Positions 20,476 through 33,544 of a DNA stretch of 64,000 nt are shown here, piece after piece; position 1 is the stretch's first letter, and each line of letters opens with the position of its first letter. The stretch comes from Hydractinia symbiolongicarpus (Eukaryota > Cnidaria > Hydrozoa > Anthoathecata > Hydractiniidae), in NCBI RefSeq assembly GCF_029227915.1, contig NC_079878.1, forward strand, positions 17,484,001-17,548,000, in the 5' to 3' direction. Both the position numbers and the translations under genes were made by a program. The notes beneath the pieces were generated by a model that was not told the DNA's origin, searched no databases, and worked only from the letters and a program-made list of their open reading frames with translations.

Positions 20476-20987
20476 TTGCAAACAGTTATACAAACAGCAA
20501 TTATAGTTAATTTCTTCTCAACGAAAAAATTGTTTCATCTCGAACGGAAAAGCTTACTTTAAAAGCAGAAAATTTCATAAATTTTCTTTTATTATTAATC
20601 AAGTTTGCGTAGATTACTGTTTCAAGGAATCATAATATCCAAGAAATATTCGTAGCACAAAAGAAGGATGAAAACAACAAATGTTATTGCAGTTGAGATT
20701 TTCCCGTTTTTTGTGGTGAAAAAACTTTTGCGTCTTGAAAAACATCCATGACTTCATTTTCAAAGGCATAAACATTCGCGAAAATCACCAAACATTGCGA
20801 AAAACGCGAAAGTTTCTGCCCGTGGAATTTTCTGCTCTTAGTATTAAATAATCAGATTTCAAAAAATTTATGTGGAAATCTAGCTTAACTTGTTTGCTTG
20901 ACACGAGTTGGCTGAGCAGTACTGTTTGAGCAGTAACGTTTTTACTTACTTAAAGCAAGTATTGTAGTAAAACAACAGTTTAAATAC

Positions 20988-23666
20988 CTTGTTGTTAGCT
21001 AAAATGACCATTGTTCGTCTGAAAATGTTGATGAAATCCAAGAACAAATCAACTGAATGCCTATATGGAATTAGCAACAGTAGTTATAGAACGAATTGGA
21101 TTGTTTTTGTTACAATTTCAAAGATTAGTCCATACTATGAAAAAAAAAGACCTTCTAAAATTATAACATCTAATTTATAGCTTGTTTACAACAAACGTTG
21201 AAGGTGGATTCCACTCAAAAACAAAATGAAACAGATCGGAACGAAGTGATTTCTTGAATCTGATTGAGTTTTAGTCATTTCAACTTTCCTTGCAAACAGG
21301 GACGGAAAAAGATATAAAAAATAAAAAAATTAGCAGATAGATAATCAAATAAAGTATATTTCTTGTTCAGTTCCGTTTTGTTCTTGAGTGTAAATCCGGT
21401 TTAAGAAATCGAAATATAAAAAATCATATATTCCCAGTAATTTGAAACACAAGTTGAACTTGCTTTAATATAAACATATGTAATCCTGAAGGTTTGAGAA
21501 TATTAAAGAATATATATATATATATATATATACCAAATAAAATCATCATCTCCGTTTCTTCTTTTTTCGATAATCAATTGCGTATCATACAAAATAAAAC
21601 CACAAAACAAAAGCAAGCCACCATACAAGTAGACCTACACAGAATAAAACATGAATTTTTGCATTCTACGGATGGAAATAAATTCTACAATTTGTTATAA
21701 CCAGAAAAAGGGAATTTTCCTACTTAAAAATAGAGAAACATGTACATCAAAATTATGATAGCTTTACGGTCTCTTGTAATGTATTTCATTGCAAACTATA
21801 TGTTTTTTCGCTCACCTGGAAGATTAAGTTTGATTGGAAGAAAATATTCATGAAGCTAAGTAGCATCATGATGGACACACCAGAGAACAGTGTACCTGAA
21901 AAAACAAAAGAAGAACAATTTTTTACAACAATATTGAGAGTGGTGCACCCTTAACTAAGTGTTATGTCTACCTCCTAAGTATAGGTAACTTCGATCTTCA
22001 GCCCATAATGCACTCAGTGAGAAACAGACAAATATCAAGCACGAAGCAAAGAATGCAGTCGACACAATTCTAAACAAAAATTAAATTTTTATATTATGGT
22101 GACCAAGAGGCTAAATTCCCACAAGTGGTCTATGACACTTAAAATATGTGGCTCCACAACTTTAAAGCAAAATGGGAGATCGATACAAAAACACCTGACA
22201 ATGGGGAGACAATGCATAAGTGTATTTATAATTATGTCCTTTTTTACTTACGTTGGGTCTATCTCAATCACTTGATCCATAAGAGGTCCCAGTGACAAAC
22301 CTTTATAATAAGCAGAACAAAGCATTAACACAGTTTTTTTTAATAGTGCATATTAGTTCGAACCCCTAGGCTCAGAATTGGTAAAATTTAAGCATATTTT
22401 AGCATCACATTGAGGTCAGGTTAAACGATAAGCATATGCCATTAAGTGTTGACATTTTTAAAAGTACAAAAATATCAGTAAGAGTAAAACAATAGTTTTA
22501 GTTACTATCATTAAGTTATAATTAATCGAATATTGGTCTGACATCTTGTGAAAAAATAAAAGTTTTTTTAATAAAATTTTTTAACCCTCACATCAAACGG
22601 TAAGGAGACATTAAAGAATAATTTGACAACGCCTTCAACCTGGGTAGGCAATTTCAGGTGGCCCTAGGTACTCTTGTGGACAAAAATATATTTCATATCC
22701 CGTTTCACATTCCATTTCCAGGTGTAGCGGCTACCCTGAACTAAAAGATGTAAAAAAGGAGTGGCTTTACTCTGCACCTATACATGCGCACAAGGCTAAT
22801 TAATATATAGTCTAGTTATTGAGTGCTCAAAAATCCATTTAGGCATACCTGTCAATTACCATGATAGGAATCGGAAATTAGAAAAACGAGTATATATGTT
22901 ATGAAAATAGCAGATGTGTCAAGATAGGAAGCATTATTCAAAAAGCATTATTTACAATCAAATAAATTGATTTGTTACCTGTGCAAAATGCCATCCCGAC
23001 TAAATAACCTTAAAAAAAGTAAAACAATTGTCAGTTCAGGAGTGCACAATATTACCTAACCTCCATTCACTGTCTATCATGGATACCTTGTGTTCCAAGG
23101 TTTTCATTTGATTAATGACATTACTTGTGAGGCAAGTTTGTATTCAAATCTTTTGTAAATCACAATGATGGCTGGTCGCATTATTAAAATCGAACGCAAA
23201 GCAACGTTTTAAGCTGAACCTCTGTAACCTGGTAAGGACGAAGAAACACAAAGCAGGATACAATGGTCCATAAACATCACAGAATAATAGGAAACGTGGA
23301 GTACACTTTTCTGTTGTTTAAACATGCAGGTTTTATACTCTCTTAATACTAAACTTGTAAAATGTAACCTAGTCGCTTTATTTGGTTCTTTGAAGAGTTT
23401 TCTGTAAAGGCCAGTGCCAAAACAAAGCCAATGCTGCCCAGACCAGCCAATAATCCACCCTGTAATTAAATTGGATTTATTACTTATAAAATGATAACAC
23501 TTACTAACAACAACAAATATTCCCAAACAAATTGCAAAATCTAAAAACATTTTATACTTGCAAGAAATGTGTAAGCACATGAATTCCAGCTCCAACTGCA
23601 GCTGATAAGGTTGAGATAGCCAATGCTGAATATACATTCTTCAAATGTTTTTTTGTTTGCACATCC
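20988..23666 (-). CDS. TMBIM6: Bax inhibitor-1 (TMBIM6), partial
   Basis: Eight minus-strand exons with GT-AG borders and matching phases: 23558-23666, 23369-23459, 22979-23008, 22252-22300, 21972-22069, 21816-21895, 21534-21634, 20988-21060 (about 210 residues). Read in order they follow the animal BI-1 family: [73 protein letters not shown]; the [13 protein letters not shown] turn; [32 protein letters not shown]. This is a six- or seven-TM protein of the ER membrane that affects Ca2+ leak and suppresses cell death. The first exon (about 20 residues) and the last short charged exon were not found. A (TA)n microsatellite starts inside the donor site after exon 21534-21634. Confidence 0.88.
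21511..21533. repeat. (TA)n microsatellite at TMBIM6 splice donor
   Basis: Roughly eleven TA units lie immediately inside the intron, so the minus-strand donor reads GTATATATATATA. Length changes here could alter splicing; that effect is inferred. Confidence 0.7.
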
Positions 23667-23787
23667 CTAAATAATTTTAAATCAGATAAAAGAATGAATG
23701 CCCGAAATAAATAATGCTCATTTTCACTATGACGGTCATCCAAAAAAATGGAGCCGACATCCTTTACAGAATTATTTTATTATTGAA

Positions 23788-24955
23788 CCTTTAGCAGCTA
23801 GGGGGGTCATATATGACCTCCCCTACTAAAGGCGTTCTTGCGGGAGAACCATCCGACCTTTTTTTGCTGTAAATTTATAAATACTGTCTTGAAGTACCTA
23901 CGAAGTGAAATATCCAACTTTTGATTGGTAGATATAAATAAAATAGCGTCTTGATATCTCAACATTTTGTGAACACTCACAGGAACCACCAGATTGAAAA
24001 TGGCTGCTAGCAAACGAGTAGGGCTGACAACTGAGCAAGTTTTAGCTGCAGTTCTTGCTTCTGATGACGAAACCAATGGTTAATATGATAATGACACAAG
24101 TGATAAAGTTCAGTTGAAGATTATGTTGAAGGAGATGGGGCAAAGCTAGATTTTCCAGCTGAACCTATTGTTGATGTTCGCTTTCTTCCTGATCCATGTG
24201 TTCTGTTTGGCCATGTGAGTAGTAAAAATATCACATAATTTGTTTGATTGAACAATATAACATGACTTCAGTGCTGCATGTAAACAGAAGGCCTTTTTTA
24301 GTTGCATAGCACATGAAAAAGTCAGCAAAAAAATGTTTATTTATCAGTATGTGATGGTGATGCAAGTGAAAGTGAAAGTGACTATGATAATGATGATGAT
24401 ACTCTTTCAGTTGCTGCTTCTATTTCTGGTCATGTCCCTACTAATGATGTTCCTACCTCAAGCTCTTCCAAAGTAAAAAAAAAACGTTACGAAAACAAAT
24501 AATGCGCCTTGTAAAAGGAAACCCTGGAATCGCATCATGGTAAACAAAAACAAAAAAACAACAATGCAAAGAAAAAGAATGTTGATGTAACATATACCAA
24601 AACCTAAACAGTAATGCACAATTTTTAGAATTCTCTGGACTTAAAAGACCAACCAGTGATGCAGATACACCACTTGAATCTTCCCATTTATTTTTTCACA
24701 GCAGAAATTATAAAACAAGAAGTTGTCGAAACAAATCGCTACTACCAACAAGAACAGTTAAAAAACCGTTGTCAATGCAATGGTCAGATACTTGGAAGGA
24801 AATGCACCTTATGTGCTTATACGTTAACCCTGTAACTAGAAAGAGAAAGGACGCAAAAACATTTGACTATTGACGAAAATTTGAAACATGTGTGCAAACT
24901 TTGCTTTCGAGACTGTTTACACGAAAAGGAAATTAAGAAAGTAAATTATTAAAAT
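23788..24955 (+). pseudogene. Internally deleted piggyBac-type element
   Basis: Left end at about 23788 has CCTTTAGCAGCTAGGGGGGT followed by CATATATGACCTCCCC, a layout typical of piggyBac termini. The N-terminal frame starts near 24000 (MAASKRVGLTTEQVLAAVLA). After an acidic region (24350-24470), frames read PTSDADTPLESSHLFF and ETNRYYQQEQLKN, the start of the DDE_Tnp_1_7 domain, then jump directly to a C-terminal Cys-rich segment (CQCNGQILGRKCTLCAY ... CKLCFRDC). The catalytic middle is missing, and frameshifts are frequent. Probably non-autonomous or dead. Confidence 0.6.
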
Positions 24956-25102
24956 CACTCATACGGAACATTTTATAGTGTTGAGGATTTTTCTGGTGAA
25001 AAAATTATTTCTCTTATTTTCAGTTAGACTGATTTTTTGGTTTGGTTTAAATTTTTTGAATATTTTTATTTTGGAATTTGTCGTTTTTGAAATTTCAAAA
25101 TT

Positions 25103-26070
25103 ATGTCTGCAGCTTTGAAGAGAAAGATTGCTTGTCGTAACGGTTTGAGAAAACATTTATTTAATATCTTTAAAGAGACAGAGGCTAGTTTAGCTGATGA
25201 GAATGTTAGTGAGGCCCAGTTTATAGGTCATCAGAATGGATTAGAAAATATTATTAAACAGCTTTGTATTATTGATGAGGACATTTTGAGTTTGATTAGT
25301 CCAGAAGAAATAGAGACAGATGTAGTAGAAAGTTTAGAACCTATGCACAAACATTTTGCAGATATTATGCTGAAGATTAAATCTTTAAATTTAGTAGAAG
25401 GAACTGTTAGTACGGGAGTAGTAGTAGCACACAGTGCAAATTACCAAAATTAGAGCTTTCAGTTTTCAAGTGTGTTGCAGTTGAGAGGCAAGGTTTGTGG
25501 GACCAGTTCGATGTAGCAATTAACCAGAATAGTAGTTTAATTGGTACAGATAATTTTAATTATTTAAAGAGGTATTTGTCTGGGCACGCGTTGTCAGCAA
25601 CTTCTGGTTTATCTTTGAGTTTAACAAATTACAAGGAAGCGATTAGTATTCTTCGTGAGATGTATGGGAATCCACAGATATGGAGTCTTTGTTTACGTTA
25701 GGTAAATTTAAAGAGAAAAAAAATATTACTGCTTTAAGAAAATTGTACAATGATGTTGAGAGTTGTGAGGAAATCTGAGGGTCTTGAAAGTAGTGACTGC
25801 CACAATCCTTCGCAATGTAGAAATGTAAGCAATGTTAAGACGCGTAAAGATATCATTAGGAAAAACAAGAAATGTTATATTTGTTTAGGCCTAGGACACA
25901 TGGCTAGAGATTGTCGTTCCAAATATATTTATGGTCAGTGTAAGGGCAAGCACCATATTTCTATTTGTGAGGGATCTTCTAAATTAGAAAAGAATGATGA
26001 AAAAAAGTGTGGGTTAAGGACTCAAATAAGCCTAAGTCTGATCATTGCTGTTGTTACGTATAAGGTAACG
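25103..26070 (+). pseudogene. BEL/Pao gag with CCHC knuckles
   Basis: Starts MSAALKRKIACRNGLRKHLF, a charged helical N-terminus typical of Pao gag, followed by a DUF1759-like segment (FNYLKRYLSGHALSATSGLS, YKEAISILREMYGNP) and two Cys-rich motifs: CYICLGLGHMARDC (a proper C-x2-C-x4-H-x4-C) and YGQCKGKHHISIC. Stops at about 25453 and 25701 and missing sequence split it. Confidence 0.7.
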
Positions 26071-26144
26071 TAAGTTCAGAGGCGAAGACGCAAGTTGAGG
26101 AAGCACAAGGTTTAGTAGCGTATAGTGATTGTGATAGTGGGATT

Positions 26145-26640
26145 TTGCTTCAGACAGCTAAGGCAAATATTTGCACAGTTAATAATAATCCTGAATATCT
26201 TACTCGCATTTTGTTCGATAGCAGAAGTCAGAAAACATATATTGCAGCAAAGGTGTGCAACGCTTTGAACTTAGAAACTGTTTGGAAGGAAAAGTTGATT
26301 ATTAATACATTCGGTACAAACAATAGTGGAGTAATGAAAGAAATTGATGTTTTTCAATTCAAAATCAAACATGTCATAATGAGAACCACACAATGTTGAG
26401 GCCTTGTGTGTACTGACAATTTGCAGTCCTTTAACCAAACAGCCTATATAAACACAGCGCATAAATTGGAGTATTTAAGAGGTTTAGAATTAGCGGATAG
26501 TACGGGTGGGCACTCGCATCTATTTATCAGTATTGTAGTGGGAGTTGATTATTATTATTCATTTTTCACAGGTAAAATAATTAAGAAAGGAAATGGTCCA
26601 GTAGCTTCCGATTCTGTTGGGATGGATTTTGAGTGGTAAA
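26145..26640 (+). pseudogene. BEL/Pao aspartic protease remnant
   Basis: Frame reads LFDSRSQKTYIAAKVCNALN, where active relatives have Asp-Ser-Gly-Ser; the Gly is changed to Arg. It continues into VGVDYYYSFFTGKI, the second conserved block of DUF1758 proteases. The loss of the glycine suggests inactivity. Confidence 0.6.
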
Positions 26641-27119
26641 GTAAGTGGGAATACATTCTCGCATCAACAATGTTTGAAACGAACGCTATGCATTGTGACA
26701 TGGGGAGAACGTTGGTTTATTACGACAAGATTTAAGTAAGTTTTGGGACATTGTGACCATAGGGTCGTCTGATGATTGTGTTATAACTAATTTTGAGAAG
26801 GACATTTTTTACAACGGTGAGAGATACGTTACCTTTCAAACCTAACCACGACGAATTACCTGATAATTACGGTGTTTGTAAAACTGAAAGCATTGAAACG
26901 TCGTCTGGTTGATAAGAAGATTCTTGGTAAGTATGATGAAAGAATAATGGTATTATAGAAAAAGTTCCTGAGAAAGAAGTTGCTGTTGACAGTGGTACAG
27001 TACATTATTTGCCGCATAGACCCGTTGTGCGGAACAATAGAGACACAACAAAAATACATGCAGTGTTTGACGCATCTTGTGCTCATTGTGGACCATCTTA
27101 AAATCAATGTTTATACCCC

Positions 27120-27720
27120 GGGCTAAATTTACTGTCTAAAATTTTAAAGTTTTGCTTAGGTTTAGAGTTAATTATATTGGTATCCTGGCTGATATTAAAC
27201 AAGCATTTCTGAATGTAGAAATTGCTGAGGAACATAGGGATTTTCTAAGGTTCTTGTGGTGTGATATTAATTCTCAAGACTTGGCTAAGGTTATTATTTA
27301 TCGATTTTTAAGAGTAGTATTTCGCCTCACAAGTAGCCCATTTTTACTCAATGGTACAGTCAGGAACCACTTGAATAAATATTTAAATATGAATAAGGAT
27401 CTTATTGAGAAAGTTTTAGAAGATTTATATGTAAATGACGTTGTATATGGTGTAACAGGAGTTTATGATAAGTTAAAGCAAATAATGCTTGAGGCGGGAT
27501 TTGAATTAAGAAAGTGGGTAAGTAATGACGTTACTTTACAACAATATTTTGATAAGAACGAAGCGTCTGGGAATGAAATAGACATGAAAGAAGATGAAGT
27601 TACTTATTTTGAACATCAGCTGCCATCAAGTAAAAATAAGAACCAGCATGTCTTAGGGATAGAGTGGGATACTAATTCTGATGAATTTGTGTTTCGATTT
27701 GATAATATTTTATAAAGATG
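27120..27720 (+). pseudogene. BEL/Pao reverse transcriptase remnant
   Basis: YIGILADIKQAFLNVEIAEE (catalytic Asp region A), VFRLTSSPFLLNGTVRNHLN (region B) and LYVNDVVYG, where the catalytic YVDD box reads YVND, so the enzyme is unlikely to work. The block after HVLGIEWDTNSDEF marks entry into the peptidase A17 region. About 190 codons are open. Confidence 0.75.
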
Positions 27721-28679
27721 TTCAGAGAGGTATTCAACTAAGAGAAAAGTGTTAAGTATAGCTGCTTCATTTTATGATACCTTAGGTCTTATTTCTCCGA
27801 TCACTTCTAGGATCAAGATTGTGTTTCAACTGTTATGTAAAGATAAGTTTGACTGGGATGATGAGTTGTCTAGTGATATATTGCCTGTGTGAGAAGAATT
27901 TTTACAGGTATTAAAATCTGTAGGTACTATTAGAGTTCAGAGATTTGTTTTGACTCCAGTGAGTGAGGTAGTAAAAAGTATTGAGTAACATGGATTTTGT
28001 GATAGTTAAACTTAGGTATATTGTGCTGTAGTTTACATTCGTGTAGTGGCATCTATTGAAGTGAAAGTTAATTTGTTAGCTTCTAAGACTAAAGTGGCTC
28101 CTTTGAAGTCGTTGACTATACCCAGACTGGAATTCCTAGGTTGTGTATTATTAAGTAAGTTGTAAGTCAGATAAAGGTTGCACTTTCTAATAAGATTTTG
28201 TTTAATAATGTTTAATGTTGGACAGATTCTGAGGTTGCTCTCTGTTGGATAAAGGGTAAAGAGAAAACTTGGAAACACTGGGTTGAGAATAGTGTAGTTA
28301 ATGTGAGGAATTGTGTTGATAGAGACAGATGGAATCACATATCTGTGTTAAATAATCCTGCTGATATTCCTACACATATTTTTAACAATTTATTTTCTAG
28401 TTGTTGGTTTGAAGGACCTAAGTTTTTGTATTCTTATAATCTGGATCATGGAAAATTTGATGTAGGCGAAAGGTTACATATATGGTAGATGTGTTAGTTA
28501 AGTCGAAGAACAAAGGTAAGAAAGTTCCTTTGAAGTTTGTTGAAGATGTTGTGAATTGTGCTGTTGAGCATGTTAATCTCGTGGGCGTAGCAGGGTGCAC
28601 AGAATTACCTGTTTGTGTAGTTGACTTGTGTAGTGTAATGAAATTTGAAAATTACAGTTCTTAAAAAAGCTGTACGTAT

Positions 28680-29950
28680 ATCGATTCATTAACAATCTTT
28701 GTTTAAAAGTTTCCAGGAAGGCAGAACTAATGATCACAGAAGAAACGTTAACTACAGAAGAATACGATTATGCTTATGAAACATCCTGTTCTACTTCGTG
28801 GTAGAGATTCTTATGTGACAAAATTAATTATTATGGACACTCATGAGAAGGTGATGCATCATGGTATTGAGACAACATTGGCATGTATACGTTCTGCGTT
28901 TTGGATTATTAAAGGTGGAAAATTTGCCAAAGACATTTTACGGAAGTGTGTCATTTGCAAGCGTTGTCACGGAAGCACATTGTTACCCCTTCCTCATACA
29001 GACTTACCAGATTTTAGAGTGGATTATTTATCAAATGCTTTTTAAGCATTTGGTTTAGATTACACAGGACTTTAATTGTAAAAGAACTACATTGCAAGAA
29101 CAGTTCTAAGGTTTACATTTTATTGATTACACATTAACAGCCGATCAAATTGGTGCATTTCATTTCGGTTTGGTGATAGTAAAGTGTGGATAGTTTATCT
29201 TTTTTTGACCTCGAAGATGGCAAACCCAGCTCTAAGGTTTACATTTTATTGATTACGTGTGCAAATAGTCGAACGGTTTACCTGGAATTGACACCAGACA
29301 TGTCAGTACATCCATTCATTCGAGCATTCAGACGTTTCGCATTAAGAAAAGGTACCCCAGATATTATTATTAGTGGCAATTGTAAAACGTTTAAATCAAC
29401 TGAAGTTAAAAGGTTCACGTCACAAAGTCAAATACATCAGATATATACATTCATTTTACCTGCCTCTCCATGGTGGGGAAGAATTTCGAAAGATTAGTCA
29501 AAACAGTGAAAAATTCTCTAAAATGTCTTGGTAGATCTCTGTTAACATTTTGAAGAATTAGAAACAACATTATGTGAAATAGAAGCAGTTATATCAACAA
29601 TCAACCACTTATGTGTAGTAATGAAGATGATTTGGATAGTACCTTGACACTGTCCCATTTTAATTTATGGTCGTGACGTTTTGAAAGCTGAAAGAGTCAT
29701 TAAAACAACTGTTGACATACCTACGTTATCAACTGGTGATTCTTCAAAACATAAGCAATTTATTATCTCATTAATGGAGACGTTTTTCAACAAGTTATTT
29801 GAACAAGCTGAAACAATTTCAACTGTATCGACATCCCAAAACAAACGCAGTAAACAAACTTGTAGTGGAAGACGGAGAAGAGGATGAGTAGTAGAATTAG
29901 TCGTTGGTAAATATGAGAACATAAGTGGTGTGAAATGAGTCGTTTTATGC
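28680..29950 (+). pseudogene. BEL/Pao integrase remnant
   Basis: An HHCC-type zinc segment (HEKVMHHGIETTLACIRSAF ... CVICKRCHG) precedes the core (ITCANSRTVYLELTPDMSVH; AFRRFALRKGTPDIIISGN). The second catalytic Asp of the SDN motif is replaced by Gly. A stretch TCTAAGGTTTACATTTTATT is duplicated at about 29105 and 29231, showing a local duplication. The final part (29650-29900) contains a fragment of the C-terminal domain. Confidence 0.65.
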
Positions 29951-30159
29951 AAGCAAGGGAAGTTAGTTACGTGTTACTGTCCGTTATAAAAATTGGTACC
30001 TTTTGAAATTGTTACAGATGTTGAAGAACATTCCAGGCCTGAGCTTGACCATGCGCACAGATAGAAGACCAACCAGAGGAGCTACCATTGAAGGTGAACA
30101 ATTAAGGCGTATTAGAGAGACATACAGTTCATTTAGTTGATTTACCTGGTGTAAATCAA

Positions 30160-33050
30160 AGGTTTTTACCCATTTTTCACATCATTGTTTCTTTTCATTT
30201 TAAAAAAAATTCTTTTTTTGCCTTCTTTATCTTTGTCCATAGAAAAGTAACCAAATGAGTTTTATTGATTTTTTTGGCAGAAGTAAGCTAAGGTATTGTA
30301 GTTTATAATTAAGTATGATTCAACTGCTTATTTCATTGTTTTTTACTGATATTTGCTTTAAAAAAAGATTTTTTTGAAAAATTCACAACTGTTGCTACCA
30401 TTTTGATTTTTTTGTTATGGTAGAAATATGCAAAAAAAATTTACATGGTTTCAAAAAATATGTAGTTTTATAGTATTATTTTTACTATAAAAGGAATTAC
30501 TTGTGGTTCTTTTTACAAAAACGTATAGATGTACTATACATCTACGTTTTTGTAAAAAGAAAGCATTATCGCTGTTGACAAGTATTTATACTCAGAAGCT
30601 ATTATGCTTCAATATGTGTTGTTATGGACATAGAGAGAAAATAGTTGAGAAAAACCGGACTGGTATGGATAAGGAGGAAGAGGATAGCCCTTAAGTATTA
30701 AAAACATGATAATAACTTGAAATCTTTGATCTAATGGCACAAAGAATTCTTGTTGGAAAAGCTTGATTCTATGCATTTTAGTTCATTTTAATTTTTTTTC
30801 TCCAGACTTGGTTGTAAGACTCTCCTGAAAATTCCCCAAATGGATTGTGCAAAAGATTAAGCACCTTACTTTTTTAGCATGCCAGACAAAGAAAAAAATC
30901 CTATGAAAATTTAAGTAAAAGAATGTATTATATTCCTACCACTTCAGTGACAAAATAGTGATCAAATCGTGATCAACTATTTCTGCAGGGATCTACAATA
31001 TTTGTAATATTTGTAAATGTTCCTATTTACTTGAATAATGTGCAGAAACAATAACCCCACTAAAGTTTACTGCTAATAAACTCAAGAGAGGCTGATAATA
31101 ATATCAGCCTCTCTTGGTCAAATTCAGCTAATTCAGCTAATAATTATATCTAGAATTGCCAATGTTGACGTTCCCACACAAAATGATATAACTGAAGTGA
31201 CTACAATCACAAGAGTAGTGGTGATGATGATTATGATTATGATAGACAAGATTAGAGATTTTTGGAAAAATATTAGTTTTTCTTTTTTTTTTTTTTACTT
31301 ACTATATACCTGGATTATTTTATTAATTTACAAACCAATTGGGACAATAAGAAAAATAATGGCAGACTGAACTACAGAGGAAAACAAAGTTGAAGTTATA
31401 AAGAAGAAGGAAATAAGTGAAGTAACTAAGCAGTGAAAGAAGATAAATTTGACGAAAATTACTGCAACAGTTGTGTACCTAGTTTGGAACTTTGTACGCA
31501 GCTGATCAGGTAAAGTTTATCTTTTAATTTGTGTTACTATCGTTATAGGTGAGATAAACAATCACTGTTATTGCTGATATAGTTTGGTTGAGTGTTGGTT
31601 GATATCAAGGTCAAGATTCTTAATGTTATATGCTGTTGGAGAGAGCCTTTCTTTGTATTGAATTGTGTGACTATTGCTGTGGAAGACAGCTTCCATTGAT
31701 ATTGATTATTTTTTTCTTGTTTGTTCATATCGGTTGTATATTAAGACTTTTATGGTGAAATACTTACAACAGGGACTGATAGTGGTATTCTATTCAACAA
31801 TTTGTACTTCAAAATTTTAAATAGCCAAAAATTTTGAACAGACAGAAAGGCAAAGAAAAAAATAGTAGAGAGTATAAGTGAAAAAATGATGCAGTTTTAT
31901 GCAGTGAAAAAGGGGAACAGACTAGAATGTATGATGATTGGAAAGAATGCAAGAAGCAAGTGACAAACCATAAAGAAGCAGTTTTCGAAAAGTTTAAAAC
32001 AAGGCAAGAAGCAGAGAAATTCCTGAAAAATAAAAAATTGACTAAGGTTAAGATGAGAAAAAAGAAGAACACTTGAAAAAGGAGAAAACAAAGGAAGTTC
32101 ATGAAAATAAATGCAAAGGAAAAAATATGGGTGGAGAAGAAGGTAACAACTGCAGCAGGAAAAAGTGAAAAAGAAGTGATAAATTAGGAAAATAAAAAAG
32201 AGAAGGAGAAGGTCTTCCATGGGGAGCAAAGCATACTGAGAGGGAAATGATTGATAATAAATGTAAAAAGTGTGAAAAGGAACTTAGTCCAAGTGCAAAA
32301 GCAGTGTAGTGTGATGTTTGCATGGACACAGACAATGTGGCACAGAGTTGAAAAGAACATATAAATGGCTGCGAAGACGAGGAAAAGGAGCATATAGCGT
32401 AGAAGTGGTATGCATAGAATGCAAAAGAAAGAGAAAGGGAATGGAATAAAAACTGCAAAAAATGGACTTAAAGATAGAAGAACAGCAGAAGAAAATGATC
32501 AAAAAGAAGAATGAAATTGTACAGCTAAAAAGAAGATGGAGAAGTTAAAAAGAGCCGTATAGAAGAGTGAAGTGAAGATATCTAATGAAAAAATGAAGGA
32601 AAATTGAATTAAAAGTAAAGAGAAGAAAAGAGGAGATTAGAAAAAAATGGACAAATTGAAGAAGGGTATAATAAGAGTATATATTATAAAATACATTGAT
32701 AGGAAAGGAGAAGCAGAGAGAAAACAGTACGCTTGAAAAAAAGATATTACAAATCAAAGAAAATTATAGTATATAAGGCATTAAACTTCCTAATAAAATC
32801 TCTGCATTTATTCACAGCTTCCATAAAGATTATATACCAAAAAGGCATAACAGCCTAATCCCAAATACTAATTATTACTCATCAGTGGAGCTACATATCT
32901 ACTGGTATCACATATCGAATAAACAAAATAGGTCAGGGTTCGAATTAGAAAAGTAAAGTCGGTTTGCAAAAATTTCCGCACTCTGTACTTAGTAAACCAC
33001 TATTTAGATGTGGCCTGGGAACACCTTAAATCAATTACTATTTTTCTATT
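30160..33050. other. Gene-free AT-rich stretch
   Basis: No coding gene recognised. A 22-bp hairpin is listed separately. The segment 31800-32760 is strongly purine-biased on the plus strand (AAG-rich), which produces long open minus-strand frames rich in Phe, Ser and Leu; these are composition artefacts. Confidence 0.55.
30509..30559. repeat. Imperfect palindrome
   Basis: CTTTTTACAAAAACGTA, two extra bases, GATGTA on the left pairs with TACATCTACGTTTTTGTAAAAAG on the right, leaving a very short loop. Possibly a MITE remnant. Confidence 0.6.
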
Positions 33051-33540
33051 GCCATTCTTTGTTCTTAAGTTTTCAAAATGCAATCTAAAAAAGCATTTCT
33101 CTTGCCGCTTTTCGTTCTTAAACTTTTATAATGCAATCTAAAACAGCATTTCTATTGCCGTTCTTCATTCTTAATTTTTTAAAATGTGATCTAAAAAAGC
33201 TTTTCTATCCCCACTCTTCGCTCTTAAGTTCTTAAAATGCGATCTAAAAAAGCTTTTCTATCCCCACTCTTCGTTCTTAAGTTCTTAAAAGGCAATCTAA
33301 AAAAGCATTTCTATTGCGATTCTTCTTCGTTCTTAAACTTTTAAAATGCAATCTAAAAAAGCATTTCTATCACCACTTTTCGTTCTTAAACTTTTAAAAT
33401 GTGATCTAAAAAACCTTTCTATCGCCGTTCTTTGTTCCTAAACTTTTAAAATGCGATCTAAAAAGGCTTTTCTATCTCCATTCTTCATTCTTAACTTTTA
33501 AAATGCGATCTAAAAAGGCATTTCTATTGCCACTTAAAAA
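33050..33540. repeat. Minisatellite, ~58-bp unit
   Basis: About eight copies of a unit containing TTTTAAAATGCAATCTAAAA then AAGCATTTCTATTGCCGTTC and TTCGTTCTTAA. Unit length varies from 56 to 62 bp and copies diverge by several substitutions. The reading frame is not conserved, so it is non-coding. Confidence 0.85.
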
Positions 33541-33544
33541 TACT

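Larger units (their letters stand above)
25103..30150 (+). mobile_element. Degraded BEL/Pao LTR retrotransposon
   Basis: Pieces in canonical BEL/Pao order on the plus strand: DUF1759-type gag, CCHC knuckles, aspartic protease, Pao-type RT, peptidase A17/RNase H remnants, then zinc-binding integrase and a C-terminal tail. Dozens of stops and shifts interrupt it. LTRs were not identified. It lies between the piggyBac relic and a long gene-free AT-rich stretch. Confidence 0.75.

Noticed and set aside
31809-32757. Several overlapping minus-strand frames rich in Phe, Leu and Ser
   Set aside because: They arise from purine-biased sequence on the plus strand, overlap each other in different frames and match nothing known.
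33050-33540. CRISPR-like array
   Set aside because: Units are contiguous degenerate tandem repeats without unique spacers, in a eukaryotic context.
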